Origin: Luteipulveratus halotolerans
GTDB lineage: Bacteria; Actinomycetota; Actinomycetes; Actinomycetales; Dermatophilaceae
Assembly (NCBI RefSeq): GCF_001247745.1
Contig: NZ_LAIR01000002.1
Span: 2,480,001 to 2,544,000, forward strand
Length of the DNA: 64,000 bases
Reading direction: 5' to 3'
Shown: positions 15,205 through 22,613 of the stretch, in pieces
Numbering within the stretch: the first letter of the stretch is position 1
Layout: every line of letters begins with the position of its first letter
Made by a program: the position numbers and the translations under genes
The notes under the pieces: model-generated
Databases searched by the model: none
Seen by the model: the letters and a program-made list of their open reading frames with translations, nothing else
Told to the model about the DNA's origin: nothing

Positions 15205-16865
15205 CCGACAACTTGCCCGCGCCGAGCCGCCGCCAAGCTCTGGCGGGGATCGCCGCGCTAGGCCTCGCCGGATGCTCCACACCACCGAGCCCACCCCAGC
15301 CAACAGCGAGCCCACCCACCCTGCTGCCGCCCAGCGCGCCACCGAGCAGCACCACTGGCCGACTGAATGCCTACGGCGTCAGCTCCGGCCACCCCCTCGC
15401 CTCGCAGGCCGGGCTGAAGACCCTGTCCGCCGGCGGCACCGCAGTGGACGCGGCGATCGCTGCTGCCTTCGCCGATGCGGTACTGCAACCCGCGTCCTCA
15501 GGAATTGGCGGAGGCGGAGTCAGCATCGTCGTCCGCGATGGGCGTGCCCAGAACTACGACTACCGCGAGGTCGTCAACCGGGCCGGTCGAATCCCCCGCA
15601 GCGGCACCGGGATCCCCGGGTTCGTCGCCGGGATGGCCGCCCTGCACCGCGACCATGGGCGGCTGCCCTGGAGCACCCTCCTGCAACCAGCCATTGCGCT
15701 GGCCTCCGACGGTGCCCCGGTGTCCCGGTATCTCGCCGACACCATCAACGCCCCTCTTGGCCGACGTGTGACCAAAGCCCTCCCCCACTTCCACGCCAGC
15801 ACCGGCAAGCCCCTCACCGCGGGTCAGCGACTCATCCAGGCCGAGCTGGCTCGCACCATGCAGCAGCTCGCACGCGACGGGGAGGACTACTTCTACCGCG
15901 GCGCGTTCACCCGAGCGCTCACCCAGGTCGAGGGCCTGGACGCATCGTCGTTGAATGCCTACCGGCTCCAGGTCTCCCAGCCGGCGAGCGGGCCCGTCGG
16001 CTCGTACACGATGCTCTCGGGGGCACCGGCCCTCCCCGGTGCGGCGATCATCCAAATGGTGCAGGTCGCACAGGCCGCCGGAATCGGCGACCTCGACCCC
16101 GACTCCGCCGCGTTCATCGACGTGCAGTCCCAGGCGTGGCAGATCGCCGACCAGTCAGTTCAGACCCTGTTCGGCGATCCCGCCTTCGTCACCGTGCCGG
16201 TGGCCCGGCTGACCGACCCGGCGGCCAACGCTGACCTGGCCCGGTCAATGAAGCGCCGGCCCACCGCGAGGATCGGCCCGAAGTACACCGGCGCACCCAA
16301 CACCACTCACATCTCTGTCGTCGATGCCCACGGCACAGCCGTCTCGATGACCAACACGATCACCAACTACTGGGGATCTGGGCAGTACGTCGGCGGCTTC
16401 TTCCTCAACGACCAGATCGGACGCTTCGGCGACATCGGCACCACGAGGGCGAACACACCATCCCCCGGGCGACGGTCGGTGACCTGGAGCTCACCCTCCA
16501 TGCTGCTCGATGACCAGAGCCGGCCCGCTCTGGTGATCGGAGCCCCTGGAGGCCGGCAGATCCCCAACACCACAGCCAGCGTGGTCCTGCGCTGGGCGCT
16601 GCATCACCAGTCCTTGCCAGACGCGGTGCGGGCACCACGATTCATCCTCGACGAGGGCGACCTGCGACTCGAAGCCGCGACCCACCGCAACGCTCTCACC
16701 AGGCTGGGGTACCGCGCCCGCGTGACGGCACCATCGACCCGCGCGAACTACGGATCCGTCCAAGCCCTCGACGTGTCCTGGGGCGATCAGGCAGTCCGCA
16801 GCTACGCCGACCCCCGCCGCTCGGCCGGGTACGCCGTTGCCACCGGCACCCCACCACCACCGTGA
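15201..16865 (+). CDS. Gamma-glutamyltransferase, lipoprotein form
   Basis: A 554-residue enzyme that cleaves or transfers the gamma-glutamyl group of glutathione-like compounds. The precursor carries a signal peptide with a lipobox (ALGLAGC), so it is probably anchored outside the membrane. The family self-cleaves before a Thr nucleophile, seen here in NTTHISVVDAHGTAVSMT (Thr about residue 368). Other conserved parts are GGTAVDAAIAAAFA, SSGIGGGG, GIPGFVAGMAALH, YWGSGQYVGGFFLND and IGAPGGRQIPNTT. The ATG at 15201 overlaps the upstream stop. It is in an operon with DUF305-block envelope genes; since actinobacteria make mycothiol, glutathione may be a foreign substrate or the true substrate differs. 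Confidence 0.92.
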   Translation: MTDNLPAPSRRQALAGIAALGLAGCSTPPSPPQPTASPPTLLPPSAPPSSTTGRLNAYGVSSGHPLASQAGLKTLSAGGTAVDAAIAAAFADAVLQPASSGIGGGGVSIVVRDGRAQNYDYREVVNRAGRIPRSGTGIPGFVAGMAALHRDHGRLPWSTLLQPAIALASDGAPVSRYLADTINAPLGRRVTKALPHFHASTGKPLTAGQRLIQAELARTMQQLARDGEDYFYRGAFTRALTQVEGLDASSLNAYRLQVSQPASGPVGSYTMLSGAPALPGAAIIQMVQVAQAAGIGDLDPDSAAFIDVQSQAWQIADQSVQTLFGDPAFVTVPVARLTDPAANADLARSMKRRPTARIGPKYTGAPNTTHISVVDAHGTAVSMTNTITNYWGSGQYVGGFFLNDQIGRFGDIGTTRANTPSPGRRSVTWSSPSMLLDDQSRPALVIGAPGGRQIPNTTASVVLRWALHHQSLPDAVRAPRFILDEGDLRLEAATHRNALTRLGYRARVTAPSTRANYGSVQALDVSWGDQAVRSYADPRRSAGYAVATGTPPPP

Positions 16866-16908
16866 CTCGCGCGCTGCGGACGCTGCAAGCTCAGAGGCTG
16901 TCCCGCCC

Positions 16909-17160
16909 TCAACGCGAACCCGCCGGGCTGGGGTGGACGGTCGCTGCTGTGAGACGGCGCACCCGATCCAGCAGACGAGCCTGGACGTCATGGGCGATGT
17001 CGTGGGCCTCGGCCTGGCTCAGGTCGGACGACACAGTGACGTCGACCTCTGCGCGCAAGGTGTGACCGATCCATCGAAGACGCAGCTCGCGCACGGCTTG
17101 CACTCCAGTTACCGAGAGCACCGCCGCCGTGGCCTGGTCGACCAGAGCAGCTGAGCAGTC
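16909..17160 (-). pseudogene. Cation diffusion facilitator (CzcD-like) C-terminal remnant
   Basis: The minus-strand frame encodes about 80 residues matching the cytosolic dimerisation domain at the end of CDF metal transporters: VTGVQAVRELRLRWIGHTL, then RAEVDVTVSSDLSQAEAHDIAHD and a RRLTAATVHPSPAG tail. The six membrane helices and their metal sites are absent; upstream in this frame only biased, shadow-like sequence follows. It is a truncated gene. Such transporters export Zn, Co or Fe, which fits a metal-resistance block that has lost parts. Confidence 0.75.
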
Positions 17161-17228
17161 ACCCCGAGGCGCACTGACACGGTCCCCGCATGCGACTCTC
17201 CCTGCGAGTCGAACGGCGGGCCGCGCTG

Positions 17229-17825
17229 TCAGGCGTCGACGCGTCCTGGAGCAAGGACACCGGAGAACACGGTGCGCAGCACCAGATCGGGCGCTTCGTC
17301 GGCGGCGAGCCGCCCATCGGCGACATCCGTGGCGGCGCCGTGGATCAGGTGGTGCACCGCTGCGGCCATCCACCGACTCGGCAGATCCGACCTGAACGCC
17401 CCATCGCGCTGGCCTCGCCGGATCAGCTGCTCGACACGCTCTGCGGGCCGTGCGTGAAGATCCTGGATCCGGCCCGGCGGTAACACCTTCTGCGCCGCTT
17501 GCAGCAGCGCGCTGGACTTGGCGATGAGCTGCCAACCAGAGTCGATGAGCGCGGTGAGCACCTCGACAGGGTCACCCTCGAGGTCCAGACCATCCAGCAC
17601 GGCATCACCCTCTGCCAGCACCTCGACCAGGGCCGCCTCGACGAGCTCCTCCCTGGTCGCGAAGTGGCTGTACAGCGTCACCCGGCCCACACCAGCCACC
17701 TTGGCGATCTCACTGGTGCTCGCGGACGCGTCCCGGCCAAGGCACTCGATCGCAGCGTGCACGATCTTGCGCATGCTTGCCTGCGCATCCGCACGCTTGG
17801 CCGGCGTCGTTGATCGCACCACCAC
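17229..17825 (-). CDS. TetR-family repressor of the adjacent MFS pump
   Basis: A 198-residue TetR-type protein. The N-terminal helix-turn-helix (about residues 20-65) is STSEIAKVAGVGRVTLYSHFATREELVEAAL, very typical. The rest is the helical ligand-binding and dimerisation part. It is divergent from an MFS multidrug-type transporter with 90 bp between starts, and that gap holds two copies of the palindrome CGAAC-N6-GTTCG. The simplest reading is a repressor that controls itself and the pump and is released by a pump substrate. Confidence 0.9.
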   Translation of the reverse strand: MVVRSTTPAKRADAQASMRKIVHAAIECLGRDASASTSEIAKVAGVGRVTLYSHFATREELVEAALVEVLAEGDAVLDGLDLEGDPVEVLTALIDSGWQLIAKSSALLQAAQKVLPPGRIQDLHARPAERVEQLIRRGQRDGAFRSDLPSRWMAAAVHHLIHGAATDVADGRLAADEAPDLVLRTVFSGVLAPGRVDA

Positions 17826-17837
17826 AAGACTCCTAAG

Positions 17838-17892
17838 CCGAACGGGAATGTTCGGGTTACCCTATCGCTTGTAAAGCGAACACAACTGTTCG
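17838..17892. promoter_or_regulatory. Twin TetR operators in the TetR/MFS divergent promoter
   Basis: Two perfect inverted repeats of the same form, CCGAAC-N6-GTTCGG (17838-17855) and CGAAC-N6-GTTCG (17877-17892), lie 39 bp apart centre to centre in the intergenic region. One is near each gene start, so both promoters could be blocked by the TetR protein. Confidence 0.65.
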
Positions 17893-17915
17893 GATTAAGC
17901 GAAGGAGACCCCGTC

Positions 17916-19322
17916 ATGACCCAGCCAGCCCCAGCGCCTACGGCCCAGGAGGCGCCCGACCCACGTCGTTGGCGCATCCTCGGGATGGTGGGCATCGCCC
18001 AGCTCATGCTCATCCTGGACGTCACAGTCGTGGCGATCGCTCTGCCGCACATGGGCGCCGACCTCGGGCTCTCGCGCGAGACCCTCACCTGGGTCGTCAG
18101 CGGGTACACACTCACCTTCGGCGGTCTGCTGCTGCTCGGCGGACGCGCCGCGGACCTCTTCGGCCCAAGACGACTCGTTCTCGCCGGACTCGCCGTGTTC
18201 GCCGCCGGCTCTCTCGCCGCCGGTCTTGCCGACAGCGGCGCAGTCCTGCTGAGCGGACGAATCGCCCAGGGCGTCGCCGCCGCGATGCTCTCCCCGGCCG
18301 CCCTGTCCCTGGTCGTGACGATCTTCGAAGGCGAAGAGCGCAACAAGGCCCTCGGCATCTGGTCCGCGCTCGGCGGCAGCGGCGCGGCGCTCGGTGTGCT
18401 CCTCGGAGGCTTGCTCACCGCTGGCCCCGGGTGGTCCTGGGTGTTCTTCGTCAATGTCCCGGTCGCCGTGATCCTGCTCGCAACCCTCGCCACCCAGCTG
18501 CCAGCACCGGGCCTGCCGGTGAACCGCTCCGGCGCCCCACGCGGTCGCCTCGACCTGCTCGGCGCCGCCCTGGCGACTGCCGGGACAGCAACCCTGATCT
18601 ACGCCGTCATCCGCGCCGGCGAGCACGGCTGGGCGACCACCACCACATTCGGCCTGATCGCGGGATCTGTCGTGCTGTACGTCGCGTTCGTCGTCCGCCA
18701 GCGGACGTCAGCTCAGCCCCTGATGGACCTGGGCCTGCTCGCGCGACGCCCGGTCGCGGTCGGCACCCTGCTCATCATGGTCGCCACCGCGCTGATGATC
18801 GCAGTGTTCTTCCTCGGCACGTTCTACCTGCAGCACTACCAGGAGTACAGCGCGCTGAAGACCGGCCTGCTGTTCCTGCCGGTAGCTCTGGCCACGATGG
18901 CCGGCGCCAACCTCGCAGGCCGCAGCATCGGCTCGCTCGGCGCTCGCACGCTCGGCGTCCTCGGCCTGCTCGTGGCCGCTGCGGGGATGGCCATCCCCGC
19001 CCTCGCCTCCGGTACGACGATGCTGATCATCGGTGTTGCCATCGCCGCGTCGGGGACAGGCGTGATGTTCGTCGTCGCCTCAGCGACTGCACTAGGACAG
19101 GTCGCACCGCACGAGGCCGGCATCGCCTCGGGCATCGTCAGCACTTTCCACGAGTTCGGCGCCTCCCTCGGCGCTGCCGTGGTCTCCAGCGTCGCCGCCA
19201 GCAGCATCGCCGGCCGCGGAACGGCTGGGTTCGAGCACGGCTTCACCGCCGGCGCGATCACAGCATTGGTGACCGCCGTCGTCGCCTTCGTGCTCACCCC
19301 GAAGCCTCAAGCGACCACCTGA
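17916..19322 (+). CDS. MFS drug efflux transporter (DHA2, 14-segment type)
   Basis: A 468-residue proton-driven exporter. After a 20-residue hydrophilic head, LMLILDVTVVAIALPHMGADL is the characteristic first segment of the EmrB/QacA (DHA2) group, with the motif C-like ALGGSGAALGVLLGGLLT and WSWVFFVNVPV in segment 5-6, and RAADLFGPRRLVL as motif A. Fourteen hydrophobic segments can be counted. GAAGGAG lies 8 nt before the ATG. Substrates cannot be named; the paired TetR protein and operators point to inducible efflux. Confidence 0.9.
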   Translation: MTQPAPAPTAQEAPDPRRWRILGMVGIAQLMLILDVTVVAIALPHMGADLGLSRETLTWVVSGYTLTFGGLLLLGGRAADLFGPRRLVLAGLAVFAAGSLAAGLADSGAVLLSGRIAQGVAAAMLSPAALSLVVTIFEGEERNKALGIWSALGGSGAALGVLLGGLLTAGPGWSWVFFVNVPVAVILLATLATQLPAPGLPVNRSGAPRGRLDLLGAALATAGTATLIYAVIRAGEHGWATTTTFGLIAGSVVLYVAFVVRQRTSAQPLMDLGLLARRPVAVGTLLIMVATALMIAVFFLGTFYLQHYQEYSALKTGLLFLPVALATMAGANLAGRSIGSLGARTLGVLGLLVAAAGMAIPALASGTTMLIIGVAIAASGTGVMFVVASATALGQVAPHEAGIASGIVSTFHEFGASLGAAVVSSVAASSIAGRGTAGFEHGFTAGAITALVTAVVAFVLTPKPQATT

Positions 19323-19338
19323 GGAAGTGACCACCGCA

Positions 19339-19378
19339 GCCGGAGGCCGGCGACCGGACCGGGTCGCCAGCCTCCGGC
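19339..19378 (+). terminator. Terminator after the MFS gene
   Basis: Arms GCCGGAGGC-C-GGCGACC (19339-19355) and GGTCGCC-A-GCCTCCGGC (19362-19378) pair almost perfectly around a 6-nt loop, 16 nt beyond the MFS stop. It separates the MFS gene from the NlpC gene. Confidence 0.7.
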
Positions 19379-19402
19379 CAACGGTCCACCTCTGGGCTCA
19401 TG

Positions 19403-19435
19403 GAGATTCCGTGGAGGTTCCGTGGAGATCGACGT
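19403..19435 (+). promoter_or_regulatory. Tandem 11-bp boxes upstream of the NlpC/P60 gene
   Basis: GAGATTCCGTG (19403-19413) and GAGGTTCCGTG (19414-19424) are adjacent direct repeats; a weaker third unit begins at 19425. They share the consensus GAGrTTyYrTG with the boxes before the DUF305 gene at 12461-12482. This makes the NlpC gene a likely second target of the accessory-block response regulator. The ATG lies 127 nt downstream of the third unit. Confidence 0.55.
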
Positions 19436-19561
19436 GGAAGCCGTGCCCTGAGCGCTACCGACCTCGATGCTGGGTCCTCGCCACGTTGATGGCGAGGGGT
19501 GGAGTTCGCGACCGAGACCCACCCGTACCTGCTGACGACAACGCATCGAGACGGAGGCGAC

Positions 19562-20635
19562 ATGGGCGAGCACCGGGACCACCACAAACCGCTCAAGCGG
19601 GCGAGCAGAAGAGACGTGCTCGGCCTCGTCGCAGGCACGGCCGTGGCCGGGGCGTCGTGGCAGGCACTGCGAGTACTGGAGGCCATACCGCCCGCCCAGG
19701 CTCAGGCTGCGCCTGCCCCTACCGCCGAGACTCAGCCCGCTGTCTCGTTGAACGCGGACAAGTTCAGGTACCTGCGCCAGTCCGGCCCAGCCCGCACGAT
19801 CGTCCAGGACGAGCACGGACGACTCGTCGCGACGTTCACCGACCAGTGCCGACTGGTGGCAGTGACCGGACCGACACGCACCTTCGCCGAACCGCAGGGC
19901 ACCGGGGAAACCGTCCGCCACAGCTCGTGGGTCCGGATCGCTCCCCAGGCATGGACACCCGGCTCCGAGAAGAGCTGGGGCAAGCCCTGGCTGATAGCAG
20001 CGCTCCAGGACAAGAAGCCCGACGTCCTAGCCGTCGCCATGCAGTACATCCAAGGCTCCAGAGATCTCCAGGACACCCACGGTCGCCGGTACGCCGGCAA
20101 CGCCTCCTTCGGACCGCCTGGGGGCCCCGGGCAGCCGCGACTGGAGGCGTCCGACTTCTACGACTACCTCGGCGTGCCCTGGACGTTCCCCGACGGCCGG
20201 GTCAAGACGCCGGAGCCGGCCCGTATCGGCGCGATGGACTGCTCGGGCTATCTGCGCATGGTCTTCGGCTACCGCCTTGGCTTCCCACTGATGAGCAAGA
20301 GCGAGCCCAAGCCCGGACCCGCACTGCCACGTCGTGCGTACGCCATGGCCGCCTACGCACCTGGAATCTCCGTGATCCCCAACCGCAACGCCCAACCGCC
20401 CGCGGCTGAACTGGCTAAGCTGCAACCCGGCGACATGGTGTTCTTCGAGACCGACACCGAGATCGGCATCGACCACTCCGGCATCTACATGGGCCTGGAC
20501 AGCAGCCGACAGCACCGGTTCATCTCCAGCCGCGGCGAACCGGACGGACCCAACATGGGAGACATCGGACGCCACTCCACTCTCGACGGCCCGGGGCCCT
20601 TCACCCGCGGCTTCCGCACAGCACGCCGAATCTGA
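19562..20635 (+). CDS. Tat-exported NlpC/P60-like cysteine peptidase
   Basis: A 357-residue protein with a twin-arginine signal (SRRDVLGLVAGTAVAGASW, residues about 15-35). After a 150-residue N-terminal region of unknown fold comes an NlpC/P60 papain-like domain: catalytic Cys in MDCSGYLRMVFGYRLG (about 228), then QPGDMVFFETD, and the His in IDHSGIYMGLDSS (about 304). Such enzymes cut peptides in the cell wall or hydrolyse gamma-glutamyl or amide bonds. The ATG at 19562 has GGAGG 5 nt upstream, so the longer in-frame start at 19499 is not used. The gene is monocistronic and carries the same tandem boxes as the DUF305 gene. Confidence 0.85.
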   Translation: MGEHRDHHKPLKRASRRDVLGLVAGTAVAGASWQALRVLEAIPPAQAQAAPAPTAETQPAVSLNADKFRYLRQSGPARTIVQDEHGRLVATFTDQCRLVAVTGPTRTFAEPQGTGETVRHSSWVRIAPQAWTPGSEKSWGKPWLIAALQDKKPDVLAVAMQYIQGSRDLQDTHGRRYAGNASFGPPGGPGQPRLEASDFYDYLGVPWTFPDGRVKTPEPARIGAMDCSGYLRMVFGYRLGFPLMSKSEPKPGPALPRRAYAMAAYAPGISVIPNRNAQPPAAELAKLQPGDMVFFETDTEIGIDHSGIYMGLDSSRQHRFISSRGEPDGPNMGDIGRHSTLDGPGPFTRGFRTARRI

Positions 20636-20709
20636 CATCGCGCATCGCCACTCTCGAGCCGACTCGTGCGTGCGCAGCCGAAGGGAGGCCTGGGCCTGGC
20701 CCTCAGCGA

Positions 20710-20840
20710 CCCTTGAGGTTCGACTCAAAACGATCGCCGCAACGTCAGCGAGCCGCGACCAGTTCGACTTTCGAATCGGTCACTGAGCCGTCACCTTCGC
20801 GCGGCGCGTCCCGACCCGAAAACGATCGACACCGAGCCGG
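20710..20840. repeat. Interspersed repeat, copy B
   Basis: Aligns with copies A (8381-8507) and C (21390-21520). It contains AAAACGATCG, GGTCACTGAGCCGTCACCTT, a GCGGCGCGTCCCGACCCG block and a second ACGATCG. The motif GTCAsYGAGCC appears repeatedly inside. The flanks (20636-20709 and 20841-20918) show no supported gene. Confidence 0.55.
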
Positions 20841-20930
20841 CGCTGATTCGGCCGCTGTCACGTGGAAACACGACGTTATGGATCGACCGCGACAACTGGG
20901 AGCGCTAAAGCCAGCCAGTACTGTCCGGCC

Positions 20931-21350
20931 ATGCCACTGGATCTCGTCACTCTCATCGTGGACGACTACGACCGAGCCATCGATTTCTTCGTCTCGACGC
21001 TCAACTTCGTTCTGAGTGAGGACTCCCCCGCCACCACCACAGACGGGCGAGCGAAGCGGTGGGTCGTGGTCCGCCCCGCCGACGGCGGCACCGGCATCGT
21101 GCTCGCACGGGCGGACGGAGCCGAGCAGGAGGCAGCCATCGGCCATCAGTTCGCCAGCCGCGTCGGGGTCTTTCTTCGTGTACCGGACTTCGACGCCACA
21201 CTGCATCGGCTGACCACCTCAGGATGCGACATCGTCCGCCCGACCAGACACGAGCCGTACGGGCGCGTCTGCGTCTTCCGGGACCCCTGGGGCAACCAGT
21301 GGGACCTTCTCGGGCCGGCCGACCGTGCTCCCTCGACTGGCGAGGTGTAG
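20931..21350 (+). CDS. VOC-fold (glyoxalase/bleomycin-resistance-like) protein
   Basis: A 139-residue single VOC domain: LVTLIVDDYDRAIDFFVSTLNFVLSED begins the first beta-alpha-beta-beta-beta unit, FLRVPDFDATLHRLTTSGCDIV the second, and the end GRVCVFRDPWGNQWDLLGPAD is typical, with PWGN. VOC proteins can be isomerases, dioxygenases or antibiotic-binding proteins; no specific role can be given. The ATG at 20931 follows TACTGT by 6 nt and there is no SD, so the transcript may be leaderless. It lies between repeat copies B and C inside the accessory block. Confidence 0.85.
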   Translation: MPLDLVTLIVDDYDRAIDFFVSTLNFVLSEDSPATTTDGRAKRWVVVRPADGGTGIVLARADGAEQEAAIGHQFASRVGVFLRVPDFDATLHRLTTSGCDIVRPTRHEPYGRVCVFRDPWGNQWDLLGPADRAPSTGEV

Positions 21351-21389
21351 CCCTGACGTCACATTCGAGCAACCGGTCGAAACTTCGAT

Positions 21390-21520
21390 GCGCCTTCAGC
21401 TCGAGTTCGGAATGACGACCCCACCCTCACTGGACCGGCGAGCCGCCAGGTTTCGCGCGGGTCACTGAGCCGTCACCTTCGGCTGGCGTGTCCCGACCCG
21501 CAGACGATCGTCACTGAGTC
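21390..21520. repeat. Interspersed repeat, copy C
   Basis: Best match to copy A: shared CTTCAGCTC, TTCGGAATGACG-like block, CACTGGACCGGCGA, TCACTGAGCCGTCACCTT, GGCGTGTCCCGACCCG and CAGACGATCGTCA. It sits about 75 bp inside the right 35-bp repeat. No protein-coding content. Confidence 0.6.
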
Positions 21521-21595
21521 AGCCACAATCTGGTCGCTCGATCCCACGGCCGACCACGGGCCGGCCAGGACGCTTGCCACCGACGCACGGTCGCG

Positions 21596-21630
21596 AGCAG
21601 CCGAACTTCTCAGGCCCTCCGGTCGACCGC
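21596..21630. repeat. Right copy of 35-bp direct repeat (candidate attR, MOSC 3' end)
   Basis: Identical to 7351-7385. Positions 21610-21630 are the last seven codons (stop included) of the MOSC gene; the other 14 bases lie just past its stop. Site-specific elements often insert at gene 3' ends and leave such a copy at the far end, so this is the likely original target. Confidence 0.6.
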
Positions 21631-22278
21631 CCGCTCCAGGTCGGCGTGCTCCGCCGGGTCGAGTACGCCGGCCGCGAGGACTTCACGTCCCGCGCCCAGA
21701 TCACCCATGAATGCCGCGAACGTCACGGGCACCGTGATGTCATGGTCCGGGCGTGAGAGCACCTCGAGCTCGTCGCCGCGGGTGATGCGACCGGGCACCT
21801 CGATCGAGAGGTACCCGCCCGAACGCCCATGCGCCGCAAAGGTTTTCAGCCACCCCGGCTCGCCCATCCGCGCCGCGAACGTCAAGCACGGGATCCGCGG
21901 ACCGGCCACGACAACCACCACGTCCGGGCCGATCCGCCAACGCTCGCCGATGAGAGCGGCATCGACCTCGTAGCCCTGCGTGGTGAGGTTCTCACCGAAC
22001 ATGCCGTCCGGCAGCGAGCGCCCGAGGCGCTGCTCCCAGCCGTCGAGCTCCTCGCGGGCGACGGCGTACAGCGCCTGGGTGGAGCCGCCGTGGTGCTGGC
22101 GGTCACCGATGAAGTCACCCACGACGCCACTGCCGTCACCGCCGTGCTTGGGGCCGGGATCTCGCACGTCGACATGATCGACAGGCCGCTTGCCGATGCC
22201 GGTCGGCAGTCCCTTGCCGCGCGCGATCGGCTCGGGTGCACCGACGTTGACGGAGAGCACGGTTGCCACGCGTTTCAC
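21610..22278 (-). CDS. MOSC domain protein (YiiM-like)
   Basis: A 222-residue MOSC-domain protein. The conserved features are GENLTTQGYEV (about residue 95), ERWRIG and the conserved Cys in GPRIPCLTFAARM (about 130), which in this superfamily binds sulfur or molybdenum cofactor-related ligands. YiiM-type proteins act in reduction of N-hydroxylated purines or in sulfur/metal transfer; a specific job is not evident here. The final codons are duplicated 14 kb away at 7351. Its 3' neighbour before any insertion would have been the phytase gene on the same strand. Confidence 0.9.
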   Translation of the reverse strand: MKRVATVLSVNVGAPEPIARGKGLPTGIGKRPVDHVDVRDPGPKHGGDGSGVVGDFIGDRQHHGGSTQALYAVAREELDGWEQRLGRSLPDGMFGENLTTQGYEVDAALIGERWRIGPDVVVVVAGPRIPCLTFAARMGEPGWLKTFAAHGRSGGYLSIEVPGRITRGDELEVLSRPDHDITVPVTFAAFMGDLGAGREVLAAGVLDPAEHADLERAVDRRA

Positions 22279-22299
22279 CGTACGACCGCGCTGCGACGG

Positions 22300-22515
22300 T
22301 CAGTCGCGGCGGCGTCGCTTCCTCAGCCGCTCGAAGAACCCGGCGGTCGCGATGCCGCTCGCGACCGGACTCGTCTGGGACCCTCCGGCGGCGATGATGC
22401 CGGCCGCCATCCCCGTCGTCCGGTCGTCGCACGAGCGGCACACCGTGCGGCCGGTGACCGTCTTGATCGCCGTGCCCGAGCGGCTCCGGCCGTACTGATC
22501 GCAGGTGAATGCCAT
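22300..22515 (-). CDS. Small Cys-containing (zinc-ribbon-like) protein
   Basis: A 71-residue protein: MAFTCDQYGRSRSGTAIKTVTGRTVCRSCDDR gives Cys at residue 5 and a CxxC at about 26-29, then a Gly/Ala segment GMAAGIIAAGG and a basic tail FFERLRKRRRRD. The cysteines could hold a structural zinc, but three is one short of a full ribbon. I recognise no named family. It lies 21 nt upstream of the MOSC gene on the same strand and may be cotranscribed. Confidence 0.6.
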   Translation of the reverse strand: MAFTCDQYGRSRSGTAIKTVTGRTVCRSCDDRTTGMAAGIIAAGGSQTSPVASGIATAGFFERLRKRRRRD

Positions 22516-22613
22516 GGATCGCAACCTACGCCTGCAGCGGGCGCCAGGACGGCTGGTGCACAAACCCGCCAATCGTGTGGCCGCGGGCCGCTCACCGTGC
22601 CTAGGCTCGACCG

